Below are positions 1-6,857 of a DNA stretch of 10,099 bases, piece after piece. The translations under genes were made by a program, and so were the position numbers. Origin of the DNA: Bacteroidaceae bacterium (GTDB lineage Bacteria; Bacteroidota; Bacteroidia; Bacteroidales; Bacteroidaceae); assembly GCA_016284115.1 (NCBI GenBank), contig JAEEOD010000353.1, positions 1 to 10,099 on the forward strand, in the 5' to 3' direction. The notes under the pieces were generated by a model. That model did not search any database and had not been told where the DNA came from. It worked only from the letters and a program-made list of their open reading frames with translations. The stretch's first letter is position 1; each line of letters starts with the position of its first letter.

Positions 1-333
1 TCTTCTCATTTCTTGGCATATGGGTATACCTCTAGGGTTTTGGGATTCAAAAAACAGCCTGAACCTCAATCAATTAAAGACGGTTATCATATATATATTA
101 GAGACCCGCCCACCTTTTCTAGTGTTTTTTAAAGTTTGTCTTTAGCACAAAGAATGCTTAGACAATGCAAAAATACAACATTTGCCTCGATAAAGCAAAC
201 TATTTTGAACAAAAAAAAAAATAATCTTTGCTGCCCAACACTATTACCCGTATATTAAATCTAAGATGTCGTGTATGATTGCTATAATTTATAATAGATA
301 TGAATAACAACAATAGACATAAAGCCCTTTTTC
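1..333. other. AT-rich intergenic region with no supported gene
   Basis: No convincing coding region is seen on either strand. The stretch contains an 11-base A run (211-221) and a leftward promoter at 168-199. On the minus strand an ATG at 17-19, preceded by AGAGG nine bases upstream, opens a frame (Met-Pro-Arg-Asn-Glu-Lys) that reaches the left edge. This could be the first codons of the gene served by that promoter, but six codons cannot be judged. I found no clear hairpin terminator for the beta-helix gene that ends at 334; the A run reads as a U tract on that strand, but no good stem precedes it. Confidence 0.5.
168..199 (-). promoter_or_regulatory. Predicted Bacteroidetes-type promoter firing left out of the window
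   Basis: Read on the minus strand there is TTTG (196-199), a 20-base spacer, then TATTTTTG (168-175). This matches the -33 TTTG / -7 TAnnTTTG consensus of the Bacteroidetes housekeeping sigma factor. Transcription would start near 160 and run left, giving a leader of at least about 140 bases before the only candidate start codon at 17-19. The target gene lies outside the window. Confidence 0.5.
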
Positions 334-2385
334 CTATACTGTAGCACCTGTTGAGTCCACCCAATTGCTACCATTCCAGAATATGGGCTTGCCTATTTTC
401 TTGTCAAAGAAGGTATAACCTGCTGGTATGGGGCTGAAAGACGGCCTTGTAGTCCCACATAAAACAGTATTTGTATCTGGAATGACTAAAGTATTCAAAT
501 TAGTATCTTCATCAATAAACCTTTGCATGGACAAAAATTGCTCACTATTTGCTGCATCCATAAGCACTACATTCTCACCCGTTCCATTTGGCAACGCCTT
601 ATAAACGACCAAAACGGCATACTTACTTCTCCAATGATTACTATAATAAGAAGAATAACCATCACCGTTCTTATAATAACCAATATTACCAGCTCCATTT
701 GTATAAAAAGCACAATAAAGTGGTTTTGTTGCATCGGACACCTTGTAAGAAAGCCCTATAGATTTATACCCTTTTGGTGCAGTGATTCCTATCAAATTGC
801 AACACCTTTTGGTAGCCAACATATTTCTTCCATCTGAACCAATTTTAATGACAGGGAAAGTAACGTAACAACCATTCAACGATGTAGGAATCCACTTAAG
901 TTTAAAAGATTCGTAATCATCTACCAAACACTTCTTTATTATTGTATCATCTGATGCCCTATCTAGGCTTCCATATACTTCACAATTTTCCAAATCGTAT
1001 TTTATTTTTTCATTGCAATGGTTCTTTTCTAAAAACACTTTGCTTTGCAGATCTGATGAAGAAACCCATATCGCTTTTCCTGTGTTTGCTTCAAAGTAAT
1101 TGTTGGAAATTGTTAACTGACCATATGTAAGGGTAATATGTATCGGAGAATCCTGTCCTTCCAATATATTATTGTCGATAATAATAGACCCAAATGCCTT
1201 TTGGATTTCAATTGATTCCGTGCCATTTTGCTCAATATTACTATCCTTAATAATGCAGTTACACAAGGTTCTCCTAATATTTGAATCACTTTCAATTCTT
1301 AAAAATTGATTATTATTATAAACATTGCATTTAGATATGGTCAAATCTCCAATCAGTGTATCTGCTTTTGAGTACCCATATAAAAAAGTGGTCAAATTTG
1401 CTATTTCACATTCTTCAATAACAGACACACGGCTTGGGCTTCCAGAGGCATAATAATTCATAAACCTACAATTTTGATTTAAGCCAACTCCTTGAATCTT
1501 TAAATTCTTTAAACTAAAGTTCGCATATGATGTAGTTGAACCAGAAGTACTTCGACCATTCATTGTAAATGCTGCAATATTAGCACCTACAACTATCAAA
1601 GATGGACTAACAACAGATGCTATTTCAGTTCTTGGTAAAAGATGCCTTGAGTTGTTATGGAATCCACAAATATTCACGTTGTATGCTGTTGTAATACCTG
1701 TGCCAATATAATAATGGCCAACAATTTTAATGTAAGCTCCATCATAATATTTCCCAATATAATTAATCGCCCTCTCAAAAGCTGTTGAGTTGTCAGTACC
1801 AATAGCTCCATCCCAGTCGGAAACACCACCTACCCACCTCAAATCTAAGAAAGGCAATTCAAAACCGCCTCCAAGAGTGTCATTAAAAATATTGTAGGCC
1901 ACATCTGTATTTATAAGGGTTTTTGTACCTGTAATTTTGTAATTGTTACCACTTACATTTTTAATGCTACCTCCTTCAAATTGCAAGGCACAATGAGCAG
2001 GAATGGTAATGTTGCCATTAAGGATGTAGTCATACTGGATAATATAGATGGTATTGGTTGTGTTGATCATTGCCTGGGTCAGTGTATTAACACCATTAAC
2101 CATATTTTTCTCCAATACCACACGTCCCAAACCGCTGTACTCAGCGGGATTATATAGCTTGTTAGGATAATCGACTAGATTGTGATTATTATCTCTGAAA
2201 CCATCAAATTCTAACTTTTGAGATGCATTTGGAACATTATTAGGATACAAATCATTAGCATCTTCGTTATATACTTCAGTTCCGGCACCATTCAAATTAC
2301 CAGGAGCAATAGCAAGGCAAGCAATTGAAGCAGCTCCCATTTTCACAAAATTCCTACGAGACATTATTGAATCTGATTCACTCAT
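334..2385 (-). CDS. Tat-signal right-handed parallel beta-helix protein with phage-tail-like modules
   Basis: 683 residues. The N-terminus has a twin-arginine motif, SRRNFVK (residues 9-15), then a hydrophobic stretch (about 16-28), so export of a folded protein is likely. Residues about 77-185 (NPAEYSGLGR, then KNMVNGVNTLTQ, IYIIQYDY, LQFEGGS) resemble a segment I recall from tail or fibre proteins of Bacteroidetes phages and prophages. Residues about 230-480 form short Asn-rich rungs (for example LTISKCNVYNNN, IIIDNNILEG, LTISNNYFEAN) typical of a right-handed beta-helix (pectate-lyase-like fold). The tail (about 645-683) ends RPSFSPIPAGYTFFD...KPIFWNGSNWVDSTGATV, also a recurring C-terminal motif in those phage-associated proteins. 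I see no known lyase or glycosidase active-site motif, so substrate and activity are unknown; carbohydrate binding or cleavage is an inference. Met8 is an alternative start that keeps the Tat motif. The gene is AT-rich (13 of 60 G+C at 1261-1320) and no phage genes adjoin it, which suggests acquisition by transfer. Confidence 0.8.
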   Translation of the reverse strand: MSESDSIMSRRNFVKMGAASIACLAIAPGNLNGAGTEVYNEDANDLYPNNVPNASQKLEFDGFRDNNHNLVDYPNKLYNPAEYSGLGRVVLEKNMVNGVNTLTQAMINTTNTIYIIQYDYILNGNITIPAHCALQFEGGSIKNVSGNNYKITGTKTLINTDVAYNIFNDTLGGGFELPFLDLRWVGGVSDWDGAIGTDNSTAFERAINYIGKYYDGAYIKIVGHYYIGTGITTAYNVNICGFHNNSRHLLPRTEIASVVSPSLIVVGANIAAFTMNGRSTSGSTTSYANFSLKNLKIQGVGLNQNCRFMNYYASGSPSRVSVIEECEIANLTTFLYGYSKADTLIGDLTISKCNVYNNNQFLRIESDSNIRRTLCNCIIKDSNIEQNGTESIEIQKAFGSIIIDNNILEGQDSPIHITLTYGQLTISNNYFEANTGKAIWVSSSDLQSKVFLEKNHCNEKIKYDLENCEVYGSLDRASDDTIIKKCLVDDYESFKLKWIPTSLNGCYVTFPVIKIGSDGRNMLATKRCCNLIGITAPKGYKSIGLSYKVSDATKPLYCAFYTNGAGNIGYYKNGDGYSSYYSNHWRSKYAVLVVYKALPNGTGENVVLMDAANSEQFLSMQRFIDEDTNLNTLVIPDTNTVLCGTTRPSFSPIPAGYTFFDKKIGKPIFWNGSNWVDSTGATV

Positions 2386-2458
2386 AATATATAAATAATT
2401 ATAAATAACTATGCATTATTGGCATTATGTTTGTATTCTTCTCAAGTAGTATTTTATT

Positions 2459-2551
2459 ATGAAAGAAGAATTAATAAACGCTTTAATTATGAACAATTTT
2501 GTTCCTCCATATTTAAATTTAGAAGATTATTCATCAAAAAAACTTAACTAA
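2459..2551 (+). CDS. Possible 30-residue small ORF of unknown function
   Basis: ATG at 2459 to TAA at 2551 encodes a 30-residue peptide beginning MKEELINALIMNNF and ending in SSKKLN. A -7-like TATGTTTG lies at 2426-2433, 25 bases upstream, but no -33 TTTG is at the right distance. The ORF sits alone on the plus strand between two minus-strand genes. The peptide is of mixed composition and not obviously random, and could be the truncated start of a lost gene. I do not recognise it. A chance ORF in AT-rich DNA is equally possible. Confidence 0.2.
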   Translation: MKEELINALIMNNFVPPYLNLEDYSSKKLN

Positions 2552-2554
2552 GCA

Positions 2555-3433
2555 CTATATCAACTCATAACTGGAAACTTGAATGGGGGTGTTGAGACTG
2601 CTGAGGACTTTCTCTAACATAATGCCCTCAAGATTACTATAATCGTAACCAAAAGTAGAGCGGATGCCTTGCAGAGTGAACTGCATAGCACGGTCTAAAG
2701 CAAGGGGGAGACTGTCGCCTTGGAGAAGGCTACCTGTGATGACACTTGTAAACGAATCGCCAGTGCCAGGATAGTGTGCAGGAAGGAAAGGACAGGTGAC
2801 TTTCCAGTACCTGTTGCCAATGCGATTATAGGCATAAACTGATGTCAAATGGGGGTTGTCGATAACGGGGACACTAGTGACAATAACTATACCTGGACCT
2901 TGATCGGAAAGTCTTTTAAGATAAGCTTTTAGCTCATTATCATTAAAGTCATTGTTTCGATATGGCTCATCAAGTAAATAGAACATTTCAGTAAGGTTGG
3001 GAGTGATGACATCAGCCAGTTTTACCAAGCTTCGCATTTGGTCAACCATCTCTGAATTCATGCCTTTATATAATCTGCCATTATCACCCAACACAGGATC
3101 AACAACGATGAGGTCGTTGGGGCGACGTAGGTCTTGAATGAGTTCAGAAACAACATGGACCTGTTCAGGAGAGCCAAGATAGCCAGTGTAGAAAGCGTTA
3201 AAACGGAAACCCTGGCTCTTCCAGTTGGCGATGACTTTACGCATCTCGGCAGTGAGGTCCAAAAAGGTATATTCGGGGTATTGGGTGTGGCAAGAAAGTA
3301 AGGCTGTTGGCAATGGGGTGACTTCTATTCCCATTGATGTAAGAATGGGGATTACAGCGTTTAATGATACTCTGCCTACACAGGACAAGTCATGTACTGC
3401 AACCACCTTTTTATTATTATTTTGAATTAACAT
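2555..3433 (-). CDS. pdxY: Pyridoxal/pyridoxamine kinase, PdxY type (ribokinase superfamily)
   Basis: 292 residues, the usual length for PdxY-like kinases. It should phosphorylate pyridoxal, pyridoxamine or pyridoxine with ATP in the cytoplasmic B6 salvage pathway. Visible family blocks: HDLSCVGRVSLNAVIPIL near the N-terminus (14-31) with LPTALLSCHTQY (41-52), the substrate side; YTGYLGSPEQ (82-91); VDPVLGDNG (111-119); ITPNLTE (143-149); and the ribokinase signature PGTGDSF (222-228), in which D226 is the expected catalytic base. The related hydroxymethylpyrimidine kinases (ThiD) share several blocks, but the HTQY and GYLGS motifs favour PdxY. The start at 3433 is the first Met of the frame and leads directly into the first beta strand. 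The upstream leader is long if the promoter at 3660-3693 is used. No functional link to the beta-helix gene downstream is evident. Confidence 0.85.
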   Translation of the reverse strand: MLIQNNNKKVVAVHDLSCVGRVSLNAVIPILTSMGIEVTPLPTALLSCHTQYPEYTFLDLTAEMRKVIANWKSQGFRFNAFYTGYLGSPEQVHVVSELIQDLRRPNDLIVVDPVLGDNGRLYKGMNSEMVDQMRSLVKLADVITPNLTEMFYLLDEPYRNNDFNDNELKAYLKRLSDQGPGIVIVTSVPVIDNPHLTSVYAYNRIGNRYWKVTCPFLPAHYPGTGDSFTSVITGSLLQGDSLPLALDRAMQFTLQGIRSTFGYDYSNLEGIMLEKVLSSLNTPIQVSSYELI

Positions 3434-3489
3434 ACTTCTTAATTAATTATACAATTTAGATAATTAAAACTGCCTGAGACTCTTCCACT

Positions 3490-3553
3490 AAAAATCGCTC
3501 ACGTTTTCTTAAAACGCAAAAACTCGCTCTGCTCAAACACCCTGCGTTTTTTT
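3490..3553. repeat. Cluster of competing inverted repeats upstream of the B6 kinase
   Basis: Three arms share one sequence: CGTTTT (3502-3507), AAAACGCA (3511-3518) and TGCGTTTT (3543-3550). The middle arm can pair with either flanking arm but not both. On the plus strand the last arm runs into seven Ts (3547-3553). An imperfect direct repeat is also present: AAAAATCGCTC (3490-3500) and AAAAACTCGCTC (3518-3529). It could be a dispersed intergenic repeat or a structured leader for the kinase gene; the sequence alone does not decide. Confidence 0.4.
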
Positions 3554-3640
3554 ACAGAAAACTTTTCCCGATTTCCTTAACGCTGCAGAGCCAAATGTCA
3601 GTTTTAATCATCAAGTTGTTTTATAATACTTCAATAATCA

Positions 3641-3669
3641 TTTATATTTGTTTTCGATGCAAATATAAA
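3641..3669. repeat. 10-bp inverted repeat containing two opposed -7-like boxes
   Basis: TTTATATTTG (3641-3650) and its exact reverse complement CAAATATAAA (3660-3669) are separated by 9 bases. Each arm contains TATATTTG, which fits TAnnTTTG, one per strand. The dyad sits between the divergent B6 kinase gene and the porin operon, so it may be an operator or a paired promoter core. Confidence 0.5.
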
Positions 3670-3693
3670 AAATAAATGCGTATCTTTGCCAAA
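3660..3693 (-). promoter_or_regulatory. Candidate promoter for the B6 kinase gene
   Basis: On the minus strand, TTTG (3690-3693), a 22-base spacer and TATATTTG (3660-3667) resemble a Bacteroidetes promoter, although the spacer is slightly longer than the usual 19-21. The resulting leader would be about 220 bases and would contain the inverted-repeat cluster at 3490-3553. Confidence 0.35.
3681..3688 (+). promoter_or_regulatory. Predicted -7 box for the small-protein/porin operon
   Basis: TATCTTTG fits TAnnTTTG exactly and lies 27 bases before the start codon at 3716, a typical distance. No good -33 TTTG is found at 19-21 bases upstream (the bases there are TGCA), so this promoter may need an activator. 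The dyad at 3641-3669 lies just upstream. Confidence 0.45.
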
Positions 3694-3715
3694 TAAAATG
3701 CAAATTTGATGTATT

Positions 3716-3883
3716 ATGGGTACAGATAAACTTAGGTATTACATGAACATAATCTTTATTGTACTGGCAATTGCTAGTGTGATTTTGTATTATGTAGCTG
3801 ACTTCCGCACTTTTATATATGTTTGTGGCACTGCTATTTTCATTAAAGTGATGGAGTTTATTATACGATTTACCAATCGTTAA
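3716..3883 (+). CDS. Small two-helix membrane protein, function unknown
   Basis: 55 residues, starting MGTDKLRYYMN and ending RFTNR. Two hydrophobic segments are visible, about residues 11-29 (NIIFIVLAIASVILYYVAD region) and 34-50 (FIYVCGTAIFIKVMEFI region), with basic residues at both ends, as expected of a small inner-membrane protein with a short hairpin loop. ATG 3716 is the first start in frame, because an in-frame TGA lies at 3707-3709. It stands 27 bases before the porin start, and the -7 box at 3681 is placed to transcribe both. An overlapping ATG at 3709 opens only a six-codon frame. I do not recognise a named family; a role with the porin is suggested only by position. Confidence 0.65.
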   Translation: MGTDKLRYYMNIIFIVLAIASVILYYVADFRTFIYVCGTAIFIKVMEFIIRFTNR

Positions 3884-3922
3884 TTGATAATAGAGAATTG
3901 ATAATGGAGAATGAATAAAAGA
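3881..3922 (+). repeat. Degenerate heptanucleotide tandem repeat (six units)
   Basis: Consecutive 7-base units are TAATTGA, TAATAGA, GAATTGA, TAATGGA, GAATGAA and TAAAAGA. The tract starts in the stop codon of the small protein gene, fills the gap and includes the porin start codon (3911-3913). GGAG at 3906-3909 is only one base from the ATG, too close for a normal Shine-Dalgarno site. Confidence 0.6.
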
Positions 3923-6043
3923 TTCTTCATACTTGTTTTTTGTTTTGCCTGCTGCGTGAACATGCTGGCACAGAATACTATTGGCAATAACCGGAATACG
4001 TATAATAACGGGCGAGACGCTTATGGTAACCAAATCGACCCAAACATGCAGCCAGACAGTTTTACGAATGATAGCACAGAGATTGAAACGGCACCACCAA
4101 AGTTGTACCAGTGGCGGGTAAGTGAGATATTGGGTAACCAGATTATGACTGAGGTGGATACCGTGGCGCTGAACTTCCAAAATATGAATATGGAGGAAGG
4201 AATGACTGGGCACTACAGTATATTAGGCAACATGGGAGCTCCTCGATTGTCGCATATTTGGGCTGACAGGCAGTATGACACAGCACCTACAATGTTCTTG
4301 GAGCCGTTGACGGGCTTTTACAGGCGTAGTGACCAAATGATTTTTACGAATAGTAATATCCCATACACTAATCTATCGTACTGGCCTAACGGTAACAAAA
4401 TTACAGGTGAGGACCGTTTCAAGGCTTACTTCTCAATGAACGTCAACCGTCGCTTTGCGTTTGGTTTTAACTTCGACTATCAATATGGGCGTGGATACTA
4501 TGCCAACCAAGCTACATCGAACTTCAACGCTGCTGTGTTTGCCTCTTATATGGGCAAGCATTATCAGATGCATGCCGTATATAACAATTTCTACTTCAAG
4601 CAGAACGAGAATGGTGGTATAACGGATGACGAGTATATCACCAACCCGGAAAAGAAGGCTGAGGGAAGCAAGACTTATGAATCTAACAACATTCCCGTAC
4701 GCTTGGAGGGCACTTCGAACCGTAACCATAATATGTCTATCTTCCTGACGCATCGCTACCGCTTAGGATTTACGCGTGAGGTGATTGAACTGGTGGACAA
4801 GCCTGATAATAACCCAAGACGTGGTAACATTCTGAGTCAATCAGAGGAGGAAATGGTTAATGACTCGCTGCCTCCTGTAGTGCCTAAAGATACCATCCGT
4901 CGTGAGGAGTTGGTGCCTGTGACAAGTTTTATCCATACGTTCAAGTTGGAACGCTCGCGACACAGTTTCTACTCACAAGACTTGGACTCGCTGCCCCCTG
5001 CCCTATTGAATCTCACAGAGACGGCTGACTATACTGTAAAGTTGAGCATGAGAAATGTATTTGGCATCGCATTGCTAGAGGGTTTCAACAAGTATGCTAA
5101 AGCAGGACTAACAGCCTATCTATCACACCAATACAATCGCTATACACTAATGAATCCTGATGCTACGCTGGAGCATCCCCGTAACATCAAATATACTGAG
5201 CAAGAGTTATATTTAGGTGGTGAGTTAGCTAAACGCGAGGGTCATCTTTTACATTATAATATAAATGGTGAAATAGGCCTGGCGGGTATTGCTGCCGGAC
5301 AGTTCAAACTGGATGGTACAGCGGATGTAAACGTGAGATTGGGTAAGGACACTTTAAGGGTGAAAGCACACGCCTATGTGCGTAACACCTTGCCTTCTTT
5401 CTACATGAGGCACTATGTATCTAATCACTACCATTGGGACAACGAGGACTTTGACAAGGAGATGCGTGTAAGGGTGGAAGGTGAGATAGATTTTCCACTT
5501 ACTGGCACAAACCTCAAGGCTGGCATTGAGAATATCAAGCATTATACGTACCTGAACAGTCAAGCATTGCCACAACAGGCTGGTGAGTCTGTCAAGGTAG
5601 CAAATGCTACATTGACGCAGAACTTCCACTTTGGTATCTTCCACTTGGACAATGAGATAACTTGGCAGAAGAGTAGCGGTGATGTACTTCCGTTGCCAAC
5701 TTGGAACCTCTATCACAACTTATACATCCTGACCAAGATTGCCAAGAAGGTGCTGAACGTGCAGTTAGGCGCTGATGTACGTTACTTTAGCGAATACTAC
5801 GCTCCTGATTACGCTCCTGGCCTGCAACAGTTCCACTTGCAAGATGGGGATCACCGCGTCAAGATTGGCAACTATCCTGTGGTGAATGTATATGCTAACC
5901 TGCAGTTGAAGCGCACTCGTTTCTTCGTACAACTCTATCATGTGAACGAAGGTATGGGTAGCCGCAGGTATTTCTATGCGCCGCACTACCCTATCAACCC
6001 TCGCCTATTAAAGTTTGGCGTTTCCTGGAACTTCTATGACTAA
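3911..6043 (+). CDS. Bacteroidetes putative porin (outer-membrane beta-barrel)
   Basis: 710 residues. A signal peptide (residues 1-21, MNKRFFILVF...LAQ) has the Ala-Gln cleavage site common in this phylum, so the protein is exported. An Asn/Asp-rich N-terminal stretch (about 22-75) precedes a long barrel-like region of alternating aromatic and polar strands, for example FKAYFSMNVNRRFAFGFNFDY and HYQMHAVYNNFYFKQ. The end, RLLKFGVSWNFYD, is a typical closing strand. Length and these features match the Bacteroidetes putative porin family (Porin_10 type). It probably forms a passive or gated channel; the substrate is unknown. ATG 3911 gives the signal peptide directly. It is preceded by the small membrane protein gene and overlaps the next gene by 8 bases, so translational coupling is likely. 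Confidence 0.85.
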   Translation: MNKRFFILVFCFACCVNMLAQNTIGNNRNTYNNGRDAYGNQIDPNMQPDSFTNDSTEIETAPPKLYQWRVSEILGNQIMTEVDTVALNFQNMNMEEGMTGHYSILGNMGAPRLSHIWADRQYDTAPTMFLEPLTGFYRRSDQMIFTNSNIPYTNLSYWPNGNKITGEDRFKAYFSMNVNRRFAFGFNFDYQYGRGYYANQATSNFNAAVFASYMGKHYQMHAVYNNFYFKQNENGGITDDEYITNPEKKAEGSKTYESNNIPVRLEGTSNRNHNMSIFLTHRYRLGFTREVIELVDKPDNNPRRGNILSQSEEEMVNDSLPPVVPKDTIRREELVPVTSFIHTFKLERSRHSFYSQDLDSLPPALLNLTETADYTVKLSMRNVFGIALLEGFNKYAKAGLTAYLSHQYNRYTLMNPDATLEHPRNIKYTEQELYLGGELAKREGHLLHYNINGEIGLAGIAAGQFKLDGTADVNVRLGKDTLRVKAHAYVRNTLPSFYMRHYVSNHYHWDNEDFDKEMRVRVEGEIDFPLTGTNLKAGIENIKHYTYLNSQALPQQAGESVKVANATLTQNFHFGIFHLDNEITWQKSSGDVLPLPTWNLYHNLYILTKIAKKVLNVQLGADVRYFSEYYAPDYAPGLQQFHLQDGDHRVKIGNYPVVNVYANLQLKRTRFFVQLYHVNEGMGSRRYFYAPHYPINPRLLKFGVSWNFYD

Positions 6044-6857
6044 ACAATGGTGGCGATATGTAGCGATAGGAATAGGTGCTATCGTCTTGTACCGCCTGTT
6101 CTTCTTTGAGACCAAGGTGGAAACACCTATGCTACGTGATTATAAAGAGATTGTAGCCAGTGATACTTTACGTGTTACCATGGAGTATAATGACATCTCC
6201 CTAACAGAGGGTACTGACTCTATTGAGGGGTTCTATCTAGAACTGGTAGAGGCGTTTGCCCAAGATCATGATTTGGCGTTGCAGGTATCGCCCGAAATGA
6301 GTATGACAAGGCGCTTACAGGGGCTGCTTGAGGGACGTTATGACTTGATAGCGGATGGCATTCCTGTTACGAGTGGACGGGATGACTCGTTGTTGTTCTC
6401 TCGGCCTATTACTCGTAGTAACCAAGTATTGGTGCAACGAAAACCATTGAATGCCGAGGACTCTGCCAAATTCATCACCAGTCAGGTAATGTTAGGGGGT
6501 AAGACGCTGCATATAGTGAAGAATTCGCCTGCCATTCTTCGTATCAACAACCTGATGGAGGAAATTGGGGATACGATTTATGTAAATACTATAGAGCGCT
6601 ATGGGGCTGAACAGCTGATTGCTCTTGTAGCGCATGCTGATATTGACTATGCTGTCTGTGACCGTCGCATTGCTGTTATGGCTATTGATAGTTTGCCGAA
6701 TATCGACATCTCCATTCCTATTGGCTTTAGTCAGTTCTATGCCTGGGGAATGAGGAAGGAGTCGCCTGTCCTACGCGACTCTATTAATGCATGGCTGGAA
6801 ACCTACCTCAAGTCTTCTGAATTCAGAAAACTTTCTAAGAAATATTCTATAAATTAA
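6036..6857 (+). CDS. Membrane-anchored family-3 solute-binding-like protein
   Basis: 273 residues from ATG 6036. A TTG at 6015 in the same frame would add seven residues encoded inside the porin, and is less likely. The ATG overlaps the porin stop (ATGACTAA). Residues about 6-24 form one uncleaved-looking membrane helix (WWRYVAIGIGAIVLYRLFFF), leaving the rest in the periplasm. The soluble part fits the SBP_bac_3 fold: DTLRVTMEYND (43-53), GFYLELVEAFA (65-75), RRLQGLLEGRYDLIADGIPVT (92-112), then SLLFSRPI (118-125) and ALVAHADIDYAVCDRR (196-211) in the second half. This resembles the N-terminal sensor/binding domain of MltF, but no lytic transglycosylase domain follows. No ABC permease or ATPase gene is nearby, so a classic importer is not supported. 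It may bind small ligands passing through the porin; that is an inference from the coupling. Confidence 0.8.
   Translation: MTKQWWRYVAIGIGAIVLYRLFFFETKVETPMLRDYKEIVASDTLRVTMEYNDISLTEGTDSIEGFYLELVEAFAQDHDLALQVSPEMSMTRRLQGLLEGRYDLIADGIPVTSGRDDSLLFSRPITRSNQVLVQRKPLNAEDSAKFITSQVMLGGKTLHIVKNSPAILRINNLMEEIGDTIYVNTIERYGAEQLIALVAHADIDYAVCDRRIAVMAIDSLPNIDISIPIGFSQFYAWGMRKESPVLRDSINAWLETYLKSSEFRKLSKKYSIN

Noticed and set aside
20..100. tRNA or other known RNA in the left intergenic region
   Set aside because: I found no cloverleaf, T-loop motif or CCA end on either strand, only weak AT-rich pairings.
334..2385. Whole left part as a prophage fragment
   Set aside because: Only one gene has phage-like segments; no integrase, capsid, terminase or other tail gene is seen, and the next gene is an ordinary B6 kinase.
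2536..2542. Seven-A run as the pdxY terminator U tract
   Set aside because: No stem of useful length precedes it on the minus strand; CTTAGTTAAG can form only four pairs with an impossible two-base loop.
3881..3922. Possible CRISPR or phage attachment site at the repeat tract
   Set aside because: The units are 7 bases long with no spacers, and no cas or integrase gene is present.
3638..4213. 191-codon minus-strand frame covering the small protein gene and the porin start
   Set aside because: It overlaps two better-supported genes on the other strand, has no family motif and includes the divergent promoter region; it is a shadow frame.
5354..5716. 120-codon minus-strand frame inside the porin
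   Set aside because: Antisense to a continuous barrel-coding region, with no motif or promoter of its own.
6015..6035. TTG-initiated seven-residue extension of the solute-binding-like protein
   Set aside because: The ATG at 6036 overlaps the porin stop in the usual coupled arrangement and leads straight into the membrane helix; the extension adds no recognisable signal.
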